NCBI RefSeq assembly: GCF_947500995.1
Contig: NZ_CANMUA010000002.1
Coordinates: 1 to 64,000 of the forward strand
Direction: 5' to 3'
Length of the DNA stretch: 64,000 bases
Source of the DNA: an uncultured Serinicoccus sp.
GTDB taxonomy: Bacteria; Actinomycetota; Actinomycetes; Actinomycetales; Dermatophilaceae
The stretch's first letter is position 1; each line of letters begins with the position of its first letter. Below the pieces are notes generated by a model. That model worked only from the letters and a program-made list of their open reading frames with translations. It had not been told where the DNA came from and made no database searches. Below, one piece after another: positions 20,139 through 29,800 of this stretch. A program made the translations under genes and the position numbers.

Positions 20139-21701
20139 TCACGCCGGTGGCACCGCCGCGGCCGCACCGGAACCGGCTGCGCCACCGGCCCCAGGGCCGG
20201 TGCCCGCGGGTGATGCTCCCGCCGGGGTAGTGCCGGACCCGGCACCGGTGGGCGCGGCCGCCGGCGGTGCTGGCAGGGGCGCGGCCGGGGCCGGTGCGGT
20301 CGGCGTGGTGGGCGCTGTGGGTGCGGTGGGCGCCGGGTCAGGTCCGGGCGCGGTGCGTGGGCTGCCGGTGTCCCCGGTGCCGGGGGGCGATGCGGGTCCC
20401 TGCGGGCCGGTCTCGGGGGCGTTGTCGCCACCGTCCTGGTCCTCGCCGCGCTGTTCGGGGTGCCGGTTCCGGTTCCGGTCTGCGCCCCGAGAGCCGGCGA
20501 AGTCGGGGACGTAGGTGTTGGAGCCGACGCCCATCTGGTTGGTCAGGTCCGCGCCGATGGTGGCGCCACGGGTGCCGGCCGCAGTCATCGCGCTGAGCCC
20601 GAGCGCGGCGACACCCCCGACCGCGGCCGCAGCGGGTCCGAGTGCGGCACCGGCGGAGCTCAGGCCGGACCCCAGTCCCTTGGAGGCACGTGCGCTGGCG
20701 TCACCGTCGGTGGAGCGTTCGGCCTGGGACCGCCCGTGCTCGTCGGTGCTGGAGGCGGCGGTCGAGGTCGACTTCTCCGAGGACCCGGACAGCACCCCTT
20801 GCAGTCCACCCTGCGCGGCGAGCCCGGCGCGCATCGCCGCGCCAGAGCTGGTGCCCGGGTCGACGAACGCGAGCAGCTTGAACAGCACCAACGGGGAGAA
20901 GCAGGCGATGCAGATGAGGAAGACGCCGGGGATGGCCGTGCCCAGGGTCTGCCCCAACCCGTCGGCTTCGTCCAGGACCACCCCGGAGGTCAACGAGACC
21001 CCGAGCCCCACCACCAGGGCCATCAGCACGGAGGTGAACGCGGCCGCGTGGAACCAGCGCACCGACTTCCAGAACCAGTCGTTGCCGCGGGCGACCAGGC
21101 CTGCCGCCGAGACCGGCGCTGTCGCGACCAGCACCAGCAGCGCGGCGGCACGGGCCAGCATCACCAGGAAGTGCCCGATCCCCCCCAGCCACAGAAACAG
21201 CCCCATGAAGCCCAGGACCGTGGCCAGCACCCCGTCGGTGAGGTCTTCGACCGACAGGGTGATCTCACCCAGGGGCTCCCAGGCGGACCACGCGGGGATC
21301 CCGAGCAGGCCCTGCAGCAGCGCCCCGGACAGCCCCGCGGTGGCGGTGATGACCAAGGCGGCGTAGGAGATCCACGCGAACCAGGCGAGCACGAACTGGC
21401 CCAGCCCGACGAGGACCTGCGCGAGGTCCTCGCCCCGGCGGCGGAACGCGACGATGCCCAGGCGCACGAACAGCATGGCCCCCAGCAGCGTCAGCGCGAT
21501 CCAGAAGGTGATGGCGTAGGCGTTGCCCAACGGCCCGCCCTCGGTGACGTCCGGGGTCATGACGTGGTCGACGATGCCGAGGACGAACTTGAGGAACCAC
21601 AGTCCCGCGGACCAGATCGCGAACATCACCGCGGTCCAGGCGTCGGCGACGAGCTTTCCGACGGCGGCCTGCCCGAGGAACTCGAACGGGTTGGGGATCA
21701 T
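20139..21701 (-). CDS. TrbL/VirB6-like polytopic conjugal transfer protein
   Basis: Multi-TM N-terminal two-thirds, Pro/Ala/Gly-rich low-complexity C-terminus; operon position. Confidence 0.75.
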   Translation of the reverse strand: MIPNPFEFLGQAAVGKLVADAWTAVMFAIWSAGLWFLKFVLGIVDHVMTPDVTEGGPLGNAYAITFWIALTLLGAMLFVRLGIVAFRRRGEDLAQVLVGLGQFVLAWFAWISYAALVITATAGLSGALLQGLLGIPAWSAWEPLGEITLSVEDLTDGVLATVLGFMGLFLWLGGIGHFLVMLARAAALLVLVATAPVSAAGLVARGNDWFWKSVRWFHAAAFTSVLMALVVGLGVSLTSGVVLDEADGLGQTLGTAIPGVFLICIACFSPLVLFKLLAFVDPGTSSGAAMRAGLAAQGGLQGVLSGSSEKSTSTAASSTDEHGRSQAERSTDGDASARASKGLGSGLSSAGAALGPAAAAVGGVAALGLSAMTAAGTRGATIGADLTNQMGVGSNTYVPDFAGSRGADRNRNRHPEQRGEDQDGGDNAPETGPQGPASPPGTGDTGSPRTAPGPDPAPTAPTAPTTPTAPAPAAPLPAPPAAAPTGAGSGTTPAGASPAGTGPGAGGAAGSGAAAAVPPA

Positions 21702-21731
21702 GCCGGTGCACCTCCTGGGGTCGGGCCGTGC

Positions 21732-22571
21732 TCAGTCGCGGGGGTCGCCGGTGCTGGCCCAGGTGCGCCACCCGGCGCGGGCGGCCAGGTCCGTCCCGGG
21801 CCAGGTCGAGGGGGCCTGCGCGACGTCGTGAGTGGTGTCGATGAGCCACCGGTCACCGGCCCAGGTCATGGCCTCGCAGTGCCCGTAGGCGATGCGGGCG
21901 TCCTCGGTCCCGCCGGCGCGCACGTCCAGCAGCACGCAGGCCAGGACCCAGTCGTCGTCGTCGAGCCCCTTGACCTGTCCCGCGGCCGGGGCCGCGGTGA
22001 CGGAGAGGGTGTCGGTCTTGGTCTGCCCGGACTGCTCGGCGGCGGTGAGGAAGACCTGCACGTTCTCGGTCATGACCCACCCACCGGGCTCACCGGGTCC
22101 GGTGGTCCACGCCTCGTGGATCTGGTGCGTGGCCGGGATGGACATGGCCTGCAGGACGGCGACGTCGATGGCGGCCAGCTGGGCGAGGGCGCCCTGCGGG
22201 GTCGCGGGGTACCCGGTGGCCACCCCTCGCGGCCCGGTCCGGTCCGGGGACGGGACGGTGATCGTCGGGGCCGGCTCGGTGGAGATCTGGCCCTCCCGTG
22301 CGTCGCTGGCCTGGACCCTCAGCATGGGGGCGGCCGCGATCGCGACTCGCCGTCCCGGTCCCGCCTGTTCTGGCGCGTCCGTGGCCGGCTCCCCCGCTGC
22401 GGTTCCCGGGGCGGCCGGACTGGTCCCGGTACCGGCGCCTGCGGCGGTCAGGGCCCGGTAGGTGACGTAGCCCACCCCTGCCAGCAGCAGCAGCGCCACC
22501 GCCACGGCTGCGGCGAGGATGGCCAGCAGCCTCCCCCGGCTCCACCCGGTGTCGCCGCTGGTCGGGGTCAC
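21732..22571 (-). CDS. T4SS-associated single-pass membrane protein, hypothetical
   Basis: VTPTSGDTGWSRGRLLAILAAAVAVALLLLAGVGYVTY..., 279 aa, GTG start. Confidence 0.7.
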   Translation of the reverse strand: MTPTSGDTGWSRGRLLAILAAAVAVALLLLAGVGYVTYRALTAAGAGTGTSPAAPGTAAGEPATDAPEQAGPGRRVAIAAAPMLRVQASDAREGQISTEPAPTITVPSPDRTGPRGVATGYPATPQGALAQLAAIDVAVLQAMSIPATHQIHEAWTTGPGEPGGWVMTENVQVFLTAAEQSGQTKTDTLSVTAAPAAGQVKGLDDDDWVLACVLLDVRAGGTEDARIAYGHCEAMTWAGDRWLIDTTHDVAQAPSTWPGTDLAARAGWRTWASTGDPRD

Positions 22572-22888
22572 CACGAGACGCACCCGGCGCCGACCATCGA
22601 GGTCACGATCCCGGGCAGGATCAGGTAGAGGATGACGGCGATGAAGACGATGACGATGCCGACGACCCCGGCCCGGGAGGCGTGCGGCATCGCGAAGACG
22701 CGGCCGGCGACCACAGCGGCGATGGCCACCACGATGCCGACCACGAACAGGGCGACGACCGCCCACAGGACGTAGCCCATGATCTGGTCGACGGGGACCT
22801 GGGCGCCGGGGGGTGCGGTCGGGCAGACGGTGGCGAAGGACACCGCTTGGTAGGTGGCGGACTGGGTGAGCGTGGTCAGGGTGTTCAT
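22568..22888 (-). CDS. Small two-to-three-TM membrane protein of T4SS operon
   Basis: MNTLTTLTQSATYQAVSFATVCPTAPPGAQVPVDQIMGYVLWAVVALFVVGIVVAI... Confidence 0.7.
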   Translation of the reverse strand: MNTLTTLTQSATYQAVSFATVCPTAPPGAQVPVDQIMGYVLWAVVALFVVGIVVAIAAVVAGRVFAMPHASRAGVVGIVIVFIAVILYLILPGIVTSMVGAGCVSW

Positions 22889-23733
22889 GTGTCTCGTCCT
22901 CTCTGGTGGTGCTGGGTGGGGGTCTCGAGCCCGGTGAGCTCGAGCACGTGGGTGGCTGCCGCGACCAGGGCCGCGGGCAGGTCCGTGGTGTCCAGGCCTC
23001 GCAGGGCCAGGGCCGGGGCGTCGGGGACGCCGACCAGGTGCTGCTGCGCGGACAGGTGCCTGGTCCGGTCCCCCATGCAGTGGCGGATCGTCCTGCCCCA
23101 CCGCCGCGGGTTCGCGCGGGTGACCGCCAGCACCGGTTCGGTGTCCTCGGCGAGCAGGCTCAGCAGCTGCTCGGCCCGGCGCAGCCCGGGCACGTCAGGT
23201 GTGGTCACGACGACGACCGGACCGTGAGAAGGCCATGCGACACGGGCGAGCCACCCGCCGCGCAGGTAGAGCTGGTTGGCGTCCCAGCCGGGATCCAGCA
23301 CGGTCAACGACACCTGCTCGGGCGCGGGCACGGGGAGGGGGACCTGGTCGGGGCCGGGGTAGACCTCGCCCTGACGGTCGATGACGACACGGTCGCGCAA
23401 GCCACGCAACCAGCCCGCTCCGACACCGCCGAGCTCGGCGGTGGCGCACCCGACCAAGCCGCTGGTGCTGATGGCGGATGCCTCGACCACCCGCGCCGGG
23501 GACGCTGCCGCGGTCGCCAGGGCTAGGGACAGGGTGGTGGCTCCGGCCGACCCGTGGGCTCCCAGCACCGGCAGGACCGGGTGGCCAGGGTCCCAGTCCG
23601 CATCACCGGCGCTAGGCCCGGACGACGATGAGGGCTCCTCGGTTCCGGGTGCGGGCGGCTCGACGGCCCGGAACTGCCCCGACTGCAACGCGGCCCAGGC
23701 GCGCTGCAGCTCAGCGACGGGGCGGGCGCTCAC
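22885..23733 (-). CDS. ParA/MinD-like NTPase-fold protein, degenerate P-loop
   Basis: PVLGAHGSAGATTLSLALATAAA; PVVVVTTPDVPGLRRAEQLLSLLAEDTEPVLAVTRANPRRWGR. Confidence 0.65.
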   Translation of the reverse strand: MSARPVAELQRAWAALQSGQFRAVEPPAPGTEEPSSSSGPSAGDADWDPGHPVLPVLGAHGSAGATTLSLALATAAASPARVVEASAISTSGLVGCATAELGGVGAGWLRGLRDRVVIDRQGEVYPGPDQVPLPVPAPEQVSLTVLDPGWDANQLYLRGGWLARVAWPSHGPVVVVTTPDVPGLRRAEQLLSLLAEDTEPVLAVTRANPRRWGRTIRHCMGDRTRHLSAQQHLVGVPDAPALALRGLDTTDLPAALVAAATHVLELTGLETPTQHHQRGRDT

Positions 23734-24521
23734 GCCGACCTCCGGGCGTAGGTGCCGCGCAGCTGGGCCAGGGCGCGGCGGGCCCGGCGCTCCACCGACG
23801 CCGAGGAGGTGTGCTGGTCGGCGGCCACGGCACGCACGGCCGGTTTGGACGTCAGGCCGGCGTTGGCTCGCCGGGTCACGACGGCGTCGCTGGCCTCGGC
23901 CAGCCCGAGCAGCAGCCTGACCTCACGGGAGGGCAGGACCTGGTCCTCGACCGCTTCCTCGAGCAGGTCGTACAGCGCCTCCTGCGCGCCGCGCTGCTCG
24001 ACCTCGCTGCGGTGACACTCGATCGCCAACCAGGACGCGTCCTGGTCCTGGGTCGGGTCCAGCAGGCTCACCCGGTCGGCCCACGGCGTCGCCCAGCCCA
24101 GATGGCGCAGCACGTCGCGGCGGACGTTCATCAGGACGGTGGAAGCGACCTGGATCCGGTTCGCCCACGACAGGGTGCGCACACTGATCCACAGCTGACC
24201 GGCCACCAGCTCATCCATCCTCGGGCACATGGTGTACAGGTCCCTCGCGATCACAGTGGCCCCCGGCACCAACAGCTCGGCCAGCACGCTCGCGGCGGCC
24301 GTGTCGTCGGCGCCGTCCACCGCACCGAGCTCGCCCAAGGCCAACAGGACCTCGTTCGCCTCCACCGGCGCAGCCCCACGCAGCCACTGCGCGAGCTGCT
24401 CCGGGCCGTCAACCAGCGCGAGCACCGAGTGACGGGCCACCCACACCGGCCAGGCCTGCACGGCGCGCTGCACCGGGCTCGGAGACCCGTCGGTCAACCC
24501 CAACTGTGTCCGCAGGCTCAT
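23730..24521 (-). CDS. Hypothetical protein with sigma-factor/HTH-like C-terminus
   Basis: 264 codons; C-terminal SSASVERRARRALAQLRGTYARR resembles a sigma-region-4-like helix (weak). Confidence 0.5.
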   Translation of the reverse strand: MSLRTQLGLTDGSPSPVQRAVQAWPVWVARHSVLALVDGPEQLAQWLRGAAPVEANEVLLALGELGAVDGADDTAAASVLAELLVPGATVIARDLYTMCPRMDELVAGQLWISVRTLSWANRIQVASTVLMNVRRDVLRHLGWATPWADRVSLLDPTQDQDASWLAIECHRSEVEQRGAQEALYDLLEEAVEDQVLPSREVRLLLGLAEASDAVVTRRANAGLTSKPAVRAVAADQHTSSASVERRARRALAQLRGTYARRSA

Positions 24522-24728
24522 CGCCAGCTCCTCTCCACGTCCGCACACCCCGGAACGCTCTCCCCCGGACGTCCCCGGTTGCGCCCCTGATCCGTGCGTA
24601 CCCACCCCACGTTCGGGGGGGGTACGCGCTGGGGACACCGGCAAAGCTGCAGGTCAGGCGGCGCCCCCGAAGGCCCCCTAACTTTTCCCGCGGCCCCCCT
24701 ATATGTCTGGCTAGTTGTGCCCTGTTAG

Positions 24729-25037
24729 TTGGGCATAAGGGTACACGAAAACGGCCCGTGGGATGATCCGAGCGTGCCGGTTCGTCGCGATCTCTCAGAC
24801 GAGGACTCCCAGCAGCGCTGGTCGCAGTCGCGGCTCAGGGTGGGTGCGAACACCCGTCGGCTACGGCAGGAGCAGGGGTTGACCCAGACCGGCCTGGCCC
24901 AGCGCGCCGGGCTGAGCCGCAACCAGCTGATCGACCTCGAGCAGGGGCGTCGCGGTCTGCTCTTCGAACGGTTGGAGGATCTGGCAGCAGCTCTCGGGGT
25001 GCCGGTCGGCGAGCTGTTCACCACCGCCGAGACGTAG
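24729..25037 (+). CDS. XRE-family HTH transcriptional regulator
   Basis: RLRQEQGLTQTGLAQRAGLSRNQLIDLEQGRRGLLFERLEDLAAALGVPVGELF. Confidence 0.85.
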   Translation: MGIRVHENGPWDDPSVPVRRDLSDEDSQQRWSQSRLRVGANTRRLRQEQGLTQTGLAQRAGLSRNQLIDLEQGRRGLLFERLEDLAAALGVPVGELFTTAET

Positions 25038-25106
25038 AAGCACCCCCCTGCGCCGGGAGGGGACGTGGTGAAGGGGCTCGGCGCAGGAGGGTGCGGTCGG
25101 TGGGTC

Positions 25107-28100
25107 TCAGCCCGCTCTGCGTGGCTCCATCCAGGACCGGCGGGCCAGGACCTGCTCCGTGCGGGCGGGGAGGTCCTCGGGTGGGGTGCCCTCTTCCTCG
25201 GTCCGGTCGCAGACAGCCTCCTGCAGCAGCGTGGCCGCTTCACCGTGGTGCCCCTCGGCGGTGAGCACGGCCGCCAGGTCCAGGGTGGGGATCTCTTCGT
25301 ACGGCGCGGCCAGCGTCGCGGTCTGCGCGGCGGCCCGGGCGGAGACCAGGTCCGCGCACTGCAGGTCGTGCACGACCAGGATGTGGGCGACGTCGACGAT
25401 GGCGCACACCATGTGCTGGTCGACCCGGTCACCCTCGACCAGCCAGGACCAGCCGGTGCGTCGCAGCTGGCTGAACGGCTCGCCGGTGACCAGGCTCAGC
25501 GCGTGCCGCAGGTCCTCGATGCCCTCGGCCCCGCCGCGCGCCTCCCCCCGGGCCCGCAGCCGGCGGAACAGGTCGAGGTCGCACAGCACCCCCAGGACCT
25601 GGTACACGTTCGTGCCGTGCTCCTGGCGCGCCGGTGCCTTCTGGGCGTGCGGCAGGTGCGGCTGCCCGTCGGTGGCGTTCGGCCCCAGCCACTCCCGGGC
25701 CCGCCGGATGTAGTCGCGGCACTTGGCTTCGCTGAGACTGAACGCGTCCGCGGTCTGGGCCGGGGTGACCCCGCGAGGGTGCAGCACCAGGTAGGCGAGC
25801 AGCTCGGTGAAGTAGGCCTTTCGGTCCGGCAACGGGGCGCCGTATGCCTTCGCGGCGACCGGGCCCAGCAGGGTCAGTCGGGGCCGGCGCGAGTCCCGGT
25901 CCCACCAGTCCGCGAGGTCCTGCTCCAGGTCAGGGTCAGCCTCGAGCACGTCCGAGGCGACCGCCTGGGGCACCCGGGGCGCGAGCTGGGCCAGATCCTG
26001 CTCGGTGGTGGCGGCGACGTGCACGTACTCACCGTCCGGTCCCGGGAGCAGCGAGGACGCCGACACCACGGCGGCATCGGCGTCCACCAGGTGCGGGCGG
26101 CGCTCCACGGTGTGCTCGGGCCGCAGCGCACCGGCATCGTCGGCGAAGGACCGCCACAGCTCGTTCTCGGTGCCCTCGCTGGCCACGGGCATGGGCACGT
26201 CGTGCAGGTCCTCACCCTGGGCGAGCAGCAGCGCACATCCCTGCGCCTCGTCCGGGGTCAGGCCGGCGGCGACCAGCTCCAGCCCGGACTCGGGCAGGCG
26301 CAGCCTCCCGTCGCTGCCGATCACCAGCTGCATCATCTGCTCGTCCGGGACGTCCGTGTGCAGCACGAGCGCGCTGCCGGTGCGTCCGGGGCGGGCACCC
26401 ATCGCCTCACGCAGCCCGGCAGTGAGCTCGGTGCCGGCGTAGCCGGGCCCGAGCATCAGGATCCTCGCCGGCCAGGTGTCGTCGCTGGCCAGCATCGCCC
26501 TGGCGGTGGCGGTGTCCGTGATCTGTCCCAACCGCTGGTGCACGGCCTGCGCGTCCCGGTGCAGGGCGCCGATCGTCTCCGGGCCGGCCACGTGGACCCG
26601 GCTGGGATTCATCGGCGCGACCTCTTCGGCGATACCCACACAGTCCAGACGCACCTCGGCCGACCATGGGTTGACCGCGATCTCAGCCGCGACGTACCGG
26701 GCGAAGTCAGCGGTGTAGTCGCGGTCCCCGGACAAGGACACCTGCAGGTCCTCCAGGTTCAGCAGCCACGCCGACCCGTCGTCGCCAGCGCCGATCGAGA
26801 CCAGCAGCGGCCACGCCGCAGGCAGGTCCGGGCCGCCGCGACCGACCTGGTCCAGACCGGTGCCCGCCGGCAGGGACCAGTGCAACCGGTCCGCCGAGCC
26901 CTGCCACGGGGCTTGCAGGTCGGCCGGTTCAGACAGGTGCAGCACCAGCGCGTCCTCGCGCAGCTGGGCGGCGACCAGGACGGGCGTCGGCCCACCGGCG
27001 GCGACCTGCCGGGCCGCGAGGCGGCGCAGCGTGACGTCCAGGTCCTCCAGGGTGGGAGCCGCGACGGCGCCGTGGGCGTGCACGGTCTTGGCGACCGGGG
27101 CGAGCTGCTGGGGCGCTGTGCTCACCGTCCGTCCCGGGCGGCGGTGCCGGAACTGGCGTCGCCGACGCCGCCCCAGGGCCAGGAACAAGCCCCCGGCGAG
27201 CAGGGCCCCGGACCCGGTCAGCCCGGTCAGCAGCCACGACGGCCCCGCGTCGTCGGTGGCTTCCGCGCCGGCGTCACCGGACCAGGCTCGGTGCTCGGCC
27301 TCTTCCCCGGCGGGTGTCAGCGCCCCTACGGCGCCGCTGCCCCCGGAGGTGGAGTCCTCGGATCCAGCGGTCAGGGACGCCATCGACCCGTCACGGGCAG
27401 CGCCCACCGGGCCCGCCGGGTTGCCGGCCTGCGCCGTCGACTCATCCGGTGCCGGTGCGCTGCCCCCGACCCGGGCCCCGGTCTCGGCACCACGGTGGGC
27501 CCGGTCGACGAGGGGGGCTGCCTGCTCCTCGGGGTGGTCCTCGGGCAGCGTGATCTGCCAGCCCGGGTGGATCAGGTCAGGGTCTTGCAAGGTGCGCCCG
27601 TCCGGTTGGACGACGTCATCGCTGGCCTCGTACAGCTCGGGCCACCGGGTGCCGTCGTCCAGGTGCTCAGCGGCCAGCCTGGACAGGGTGTCCCCCTCCT
27701 CCACGACCACCGTGTCCGCGTCCTGCGAAGCCTCCCCGTCCCGGCGCTCGGCCTGCGCGGGGAGGGTGATCTGCCAGCCCGGGTGGATCAGGTCAGGGTC
27801 TTGCAAGGTGCGCCCATCCGGTTGGACGACGTCATCGCTGGCCTCGTACAGCTCGGGCCACCGGGTGCCGTCGTCCAGGTGCTCAGCGGCCAGCCCGGAC
27901 AGGGTGTCCCCCTCCTCCACGACCACCGTGTCCGCGTCCTGCGCAGCCTCCCCGTCCCGGCGCTCGGATGCGGCGGGCGGGGTCGGTCCGACCTCGGTGG
28001 CGCCTGCAGACCGCTGGCCGGTGTCGATCGGACCGGTCTGACTCTGCTGCGTGGTCGTCGTCGGGTGCGTCGCACTGGCCGGGGTAGCGGCGTTGACCGC

Positions 28101-28457
28101 GGCCGGGGCGGTGAGGAACAGCGCGAGGGCGGCGGCGACCAGGCCGTGCGTGGTCGACTGCGGCAGGGACAGGGCCGGGAGCTGGGGTGCTTTCACCCCG
28201 CGCAGCTGGGCAGGGATCTCGACCAGGATGCTGACCGCGAACGCTGCCCACACCAGCCAGCCGAGGACCTTCGCGGCGGCCAGCACCACGGTTCCGTCGT
28301 CCCGGGTGGTCAGAACATCGCGCAACTGTCCCAGGTCGGGCAGGCTGCTGGGCAGGGGGTTGCCGCCGAGGGCGATGAGGACGACGGGTAGGCCGACGAG
28401 GATCACGGCCAGGACGAGGAGGGCACCGAGCCCGGTCAGGACGCGTCGCAGTCTCAT
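25107..28457 (-). CDS. LysM (x2) + BTAD-domain membrane-anchored regulator
   Basis: N-terminal TMs; two VVVEEGDTLSxLAAEHLDDGTRWPELYEASDDVVQPDGRTLQDPDLIHPGWQITLP repeats; C-terminal SARP/BTAD-like region TELLAYLVLHPRGVTPAQTADAFSLSEAKCRDYIRRAREWLG. Confidence 0.85.
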   Translation of the reverse strand: MRLRRVLTGLGALLVLAVILVGLPVVLIALGGNPLPSSLPDLGQLRDVLTTRDDGTVVLAAAKVLGWLVWAAFAVSILVEIPAQLRGVKAPQLPALSLPQSTTHGLVAAALALFLTAPAAVNAATPASATHPTTTTQQSQTGPIDTGQRSAGATEVGPTPPAASERRDGEAAQDADTVVVEEGDTLSGLAAEHLDDGTRWPELYEASDDVVQPDGRTLQDPDLIHPGWQITLPAQAERRDGEASQDADTVVVEEGDTLSRLAAEHLDDGTRWPELYEASDDVVQPDGRTLQDPDLIHPGWQITLPEDHPEEQAAPLVDRAHRGAETGARVGGSAPAPDESTAQAGNPAGPVGAARDGSMASLTAGSEDSTSGGSGAVGALTPAGEEAEHRAWSGDAGAEATDDAGPSWLLTGLTGSGALLAGGLFLALGRRRRRQFRHRRPGRTVSTAPQQLAPVAKTVHAHGAVAAPTLEDLDVTLRRLAARQVAAGGPTPVLVAAQLREDALVLHLSEPADLQAPWQGSADRLHWSLPAGTGLDQVGRGGPDLPAAWPLLVSIGAGDDGSAWLLNLEDLQVSLSGDRDYTADFARYVAAEIAVNPWSAEVRLDCVGIAEEVAPMNPSRVHVAGPETIGALHRDAQAVHQRLGQITDTATARAMLASDDTWPARILMLGPGYAGTELTAGLREAMGARPGRTGSALVLHTDVPDEQMMQLVIGSDGRLRLPESGLELVAAGLTPDEAQGCALLLAQGEDLHDVPMPVASEGTENELWRSFADDAGALRPEHTVERRPHLVDADAAVVSASSLLPGPDGEYVHVAATTEQDLAQLAPRVPQAVASDVLEADPDLEQDLADWWDRDSRRPRLTLLGPVAAKAYGAPLPDRKAYFTELLAYLVLHPRGVTPAQTADAFSLSEAKCRDYIRRAREWLGPNATDGQPHLPHAQKAPARQEHGTNVYQVLGVLCDLDLFRRLRARGEARGGAEGIEDLRHALSLVTGEPFSQLRRTGWSWLVEGDRVDQHMVCAIVDVAHILVVHDLQCADLVSARAAAQTATLAAPYEEIPTLDLAAVLTAEGHHGEAATLLQEAVCDRTEEEGTPPEDLPARTEQVLARRSWMEPRRAG
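27552..27966 (-). repeat. Near-perfect 216-bp tandem duplication (72-aa LysM unit)
   Basis: gatctgccagcccgggtggatcaggtcagggtcttgcaagg... begins at 27552 and again at 27768, with only a few substitutions over about 200 nt. Confidence 0.93.
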
Positions 28458-28900
28458 TGTTCGACTCCTTCCAGAGAACGGGTGATCCGTGCCTCGCCGC
28501 TGCCGTTCGCGGACAGCGACCCGACACCGATGACCCCCAGGAACCGGGTCTGGTAGGTGGCGGTGACCTCGACCCGGACCGTGGTGGCACCGGTCAACGC
28601 CGCGGCCCCGGAGACGCCGGCCGCGGCGAGGTAGGCGTTGGCTGCGGGTACCGCACCCGCGGTGTCGCTCACGGCACCGACCCCGCGCATCGCGGGACCG
28701 GTCTGCACCTGTTGGGCACCGGCACGGGCGGCCTCGCGGGCCACAGACCGGGCCTCCTGCATGGCGTGGATCTGCCCGGACACGTCGACCGCCAGACCGG
28801 CCATGATGAGGACCACGGCTGCGATGAGCACCGTGAACACGGTGACGGACCCACGATCAGAGACCGCGGCTGGGCGACCGGTGCGGGGGTGGGGTTGCAT
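28454..28900 (-). CDS. TadE/TadG-like pilus assembly protein
   Basis: DRGSVTVFTVLIAAVVLIMAGLAVDVSGQIHAMQEARSVAREAARAGAQQV. Confidence 0.8.
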   Translation of the reverse strand: MQPHPRTGRPAAVSDRGSVTVFTVLIAAVVLIMAGLAVDVSGQIHAMQEARSVAREAARAGAQQVQTGPAMRGVGAVSDTAGAVPAANAYLAAAGVSGAAALTGATTVRVEVTATYQTRFLGVIGVGSLSANGSGEARITRSLEGVEQ

Positions 28901-28913
28901 CAGGCCTGCCTTC

Positions 28914-29378
28914 CTAACCCTGCCGGTTGCGGTAGGTGTCCAGCGGGGAGGTCATGGTCGAGGTCAGGGTGCGGGAACCGGGCACGCCGGGCATCCCCAG
29001 GTCGGACATGTCGACCACGCAGGTGACCGTGGCGGCCACGGTGCCGGGGGTTCCCTCGGGCAGCCCGAAAGCGGCGGTGTCGACGGCCACCGACTGGGTG
29101 CCGCACCGCACCGCCTGGTTCGTCAGGGACGCGGACGCCGCCCCCGCTGCGGAGGTGTTCGCCTCCCCCGGTGACCGGGCGATCGAGGCGGCCCGGGCCG
29201 CCTCGGAGGCAGCGGCCTGAACGGCCTGCTGGGCCAGAGCCCATCTCCCGGCGAAGATCACCAGGACCACGAACAGGAGCAGCACCGGGGCCAGGACGAC
29301 GATCTCCAAGGTCGCCGAGCCCCGCTCCGCCCGAGCCCGGCGGCGCCGCGGCCGGTCCGTGGCGTGGTTCGTCCTCAT
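28914..29378 (-). CDS. TadE-like pseudopilin
   Basis: ERGSATLEIVVLAPVLLLFVVLVIFAGRWALAQQAVQAAASEAARAAS. Confidence 0.85.
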   Translation of the reverse strand: MRTNHATDRPRRRRARAERGSATLEIVVLAPVLLLFVVLVIFAGRWALAQQAVQAAASEAARAASIARSPGEANTSAAGAASASLTNQAVRCGTQSVAVDTAAFGLPEGTPGTVAATVTCVVDMSDLGMPGVPGSRTLTSTMTSPLDTYRNRQG

Positions 29379-29800
29379 CCGGTGATCCGTTCTACGGGCA
29401 CGCTGGCGGACTGGACGATCGCGGGTGCCCATCCAGGGATGAGGGACTGGGCCTGGCCGGTGACGGTGACCGTGGCCGTGGTCGCTGACCGGTTCGCAAC
29501 GGTCCCGGCGCCCTGCAGCACCCCGTCTCCGCCGCCGGCGGTGAGAAAGTCGTCGGCGGCCGCGGCACCTGCCCCGGCGGTCGAGTCCTCGGCGGCCGCG
29601 ACCCGGGCCCCGTCCTGGGCGGCGCCCAGGGCCAACGCCCGTGCGTGGAACCACAGACCGGCTTGGACGGCCATGAACAGGAACAGGAACATGACCGGGG
29701 CCAGGATGACCATCTGCACCGTGACCGAGCCCCGCTCGGTGGACCGGTCGGGGCGTCCCGACCGGTCCACCGCACGATCGCGGCCGCGGTGGCGGCTCAT
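29375..29800 (-). CDS. TadE-like pseudopilin
   Basis: ERGSVTVQMVILAPVMFLFLFMAVQAGLWFHARALALGAAQDGARVAAAE. Confidence 0.85.
   Translation of the reverse strand: MSRHRGRDRAVDRSGRPDRSTERGSVTVQMVILAPVMFLFLFMAVQAGLWFHARALALGAAQDGARVAAAEDSTAGAGAAAADDFLTAGGGDGVLQGAGTVANRSATTATVTVTGQAQSLIPGWAPAIVQSASVPVERITG

Noticed and set aside
20190-20420. Short G/C-rich repeats considered as a CRISPR or regulatory array
   Set aside because: They encode the Pro/Ala/Gly-rich tail of the TrbL-like protein; no regular repeat-spacer structure. No CRISPR array was seen in the window
20460-22628. 722-aa plus-strand ORF antisense to TrbL-like region
   Set aside because: Shadow ORF; no recognisable domains, composition typical of antisense high-GC frame
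25065-28391. 1108-aa plus-strand ORF antisense to the LysM-BTAD gene
   Set aside because: Low-complexity Arg/Gly/Val-rich translation mirroring a well-supported minus-strand gene; typical high-GC shadow ORF
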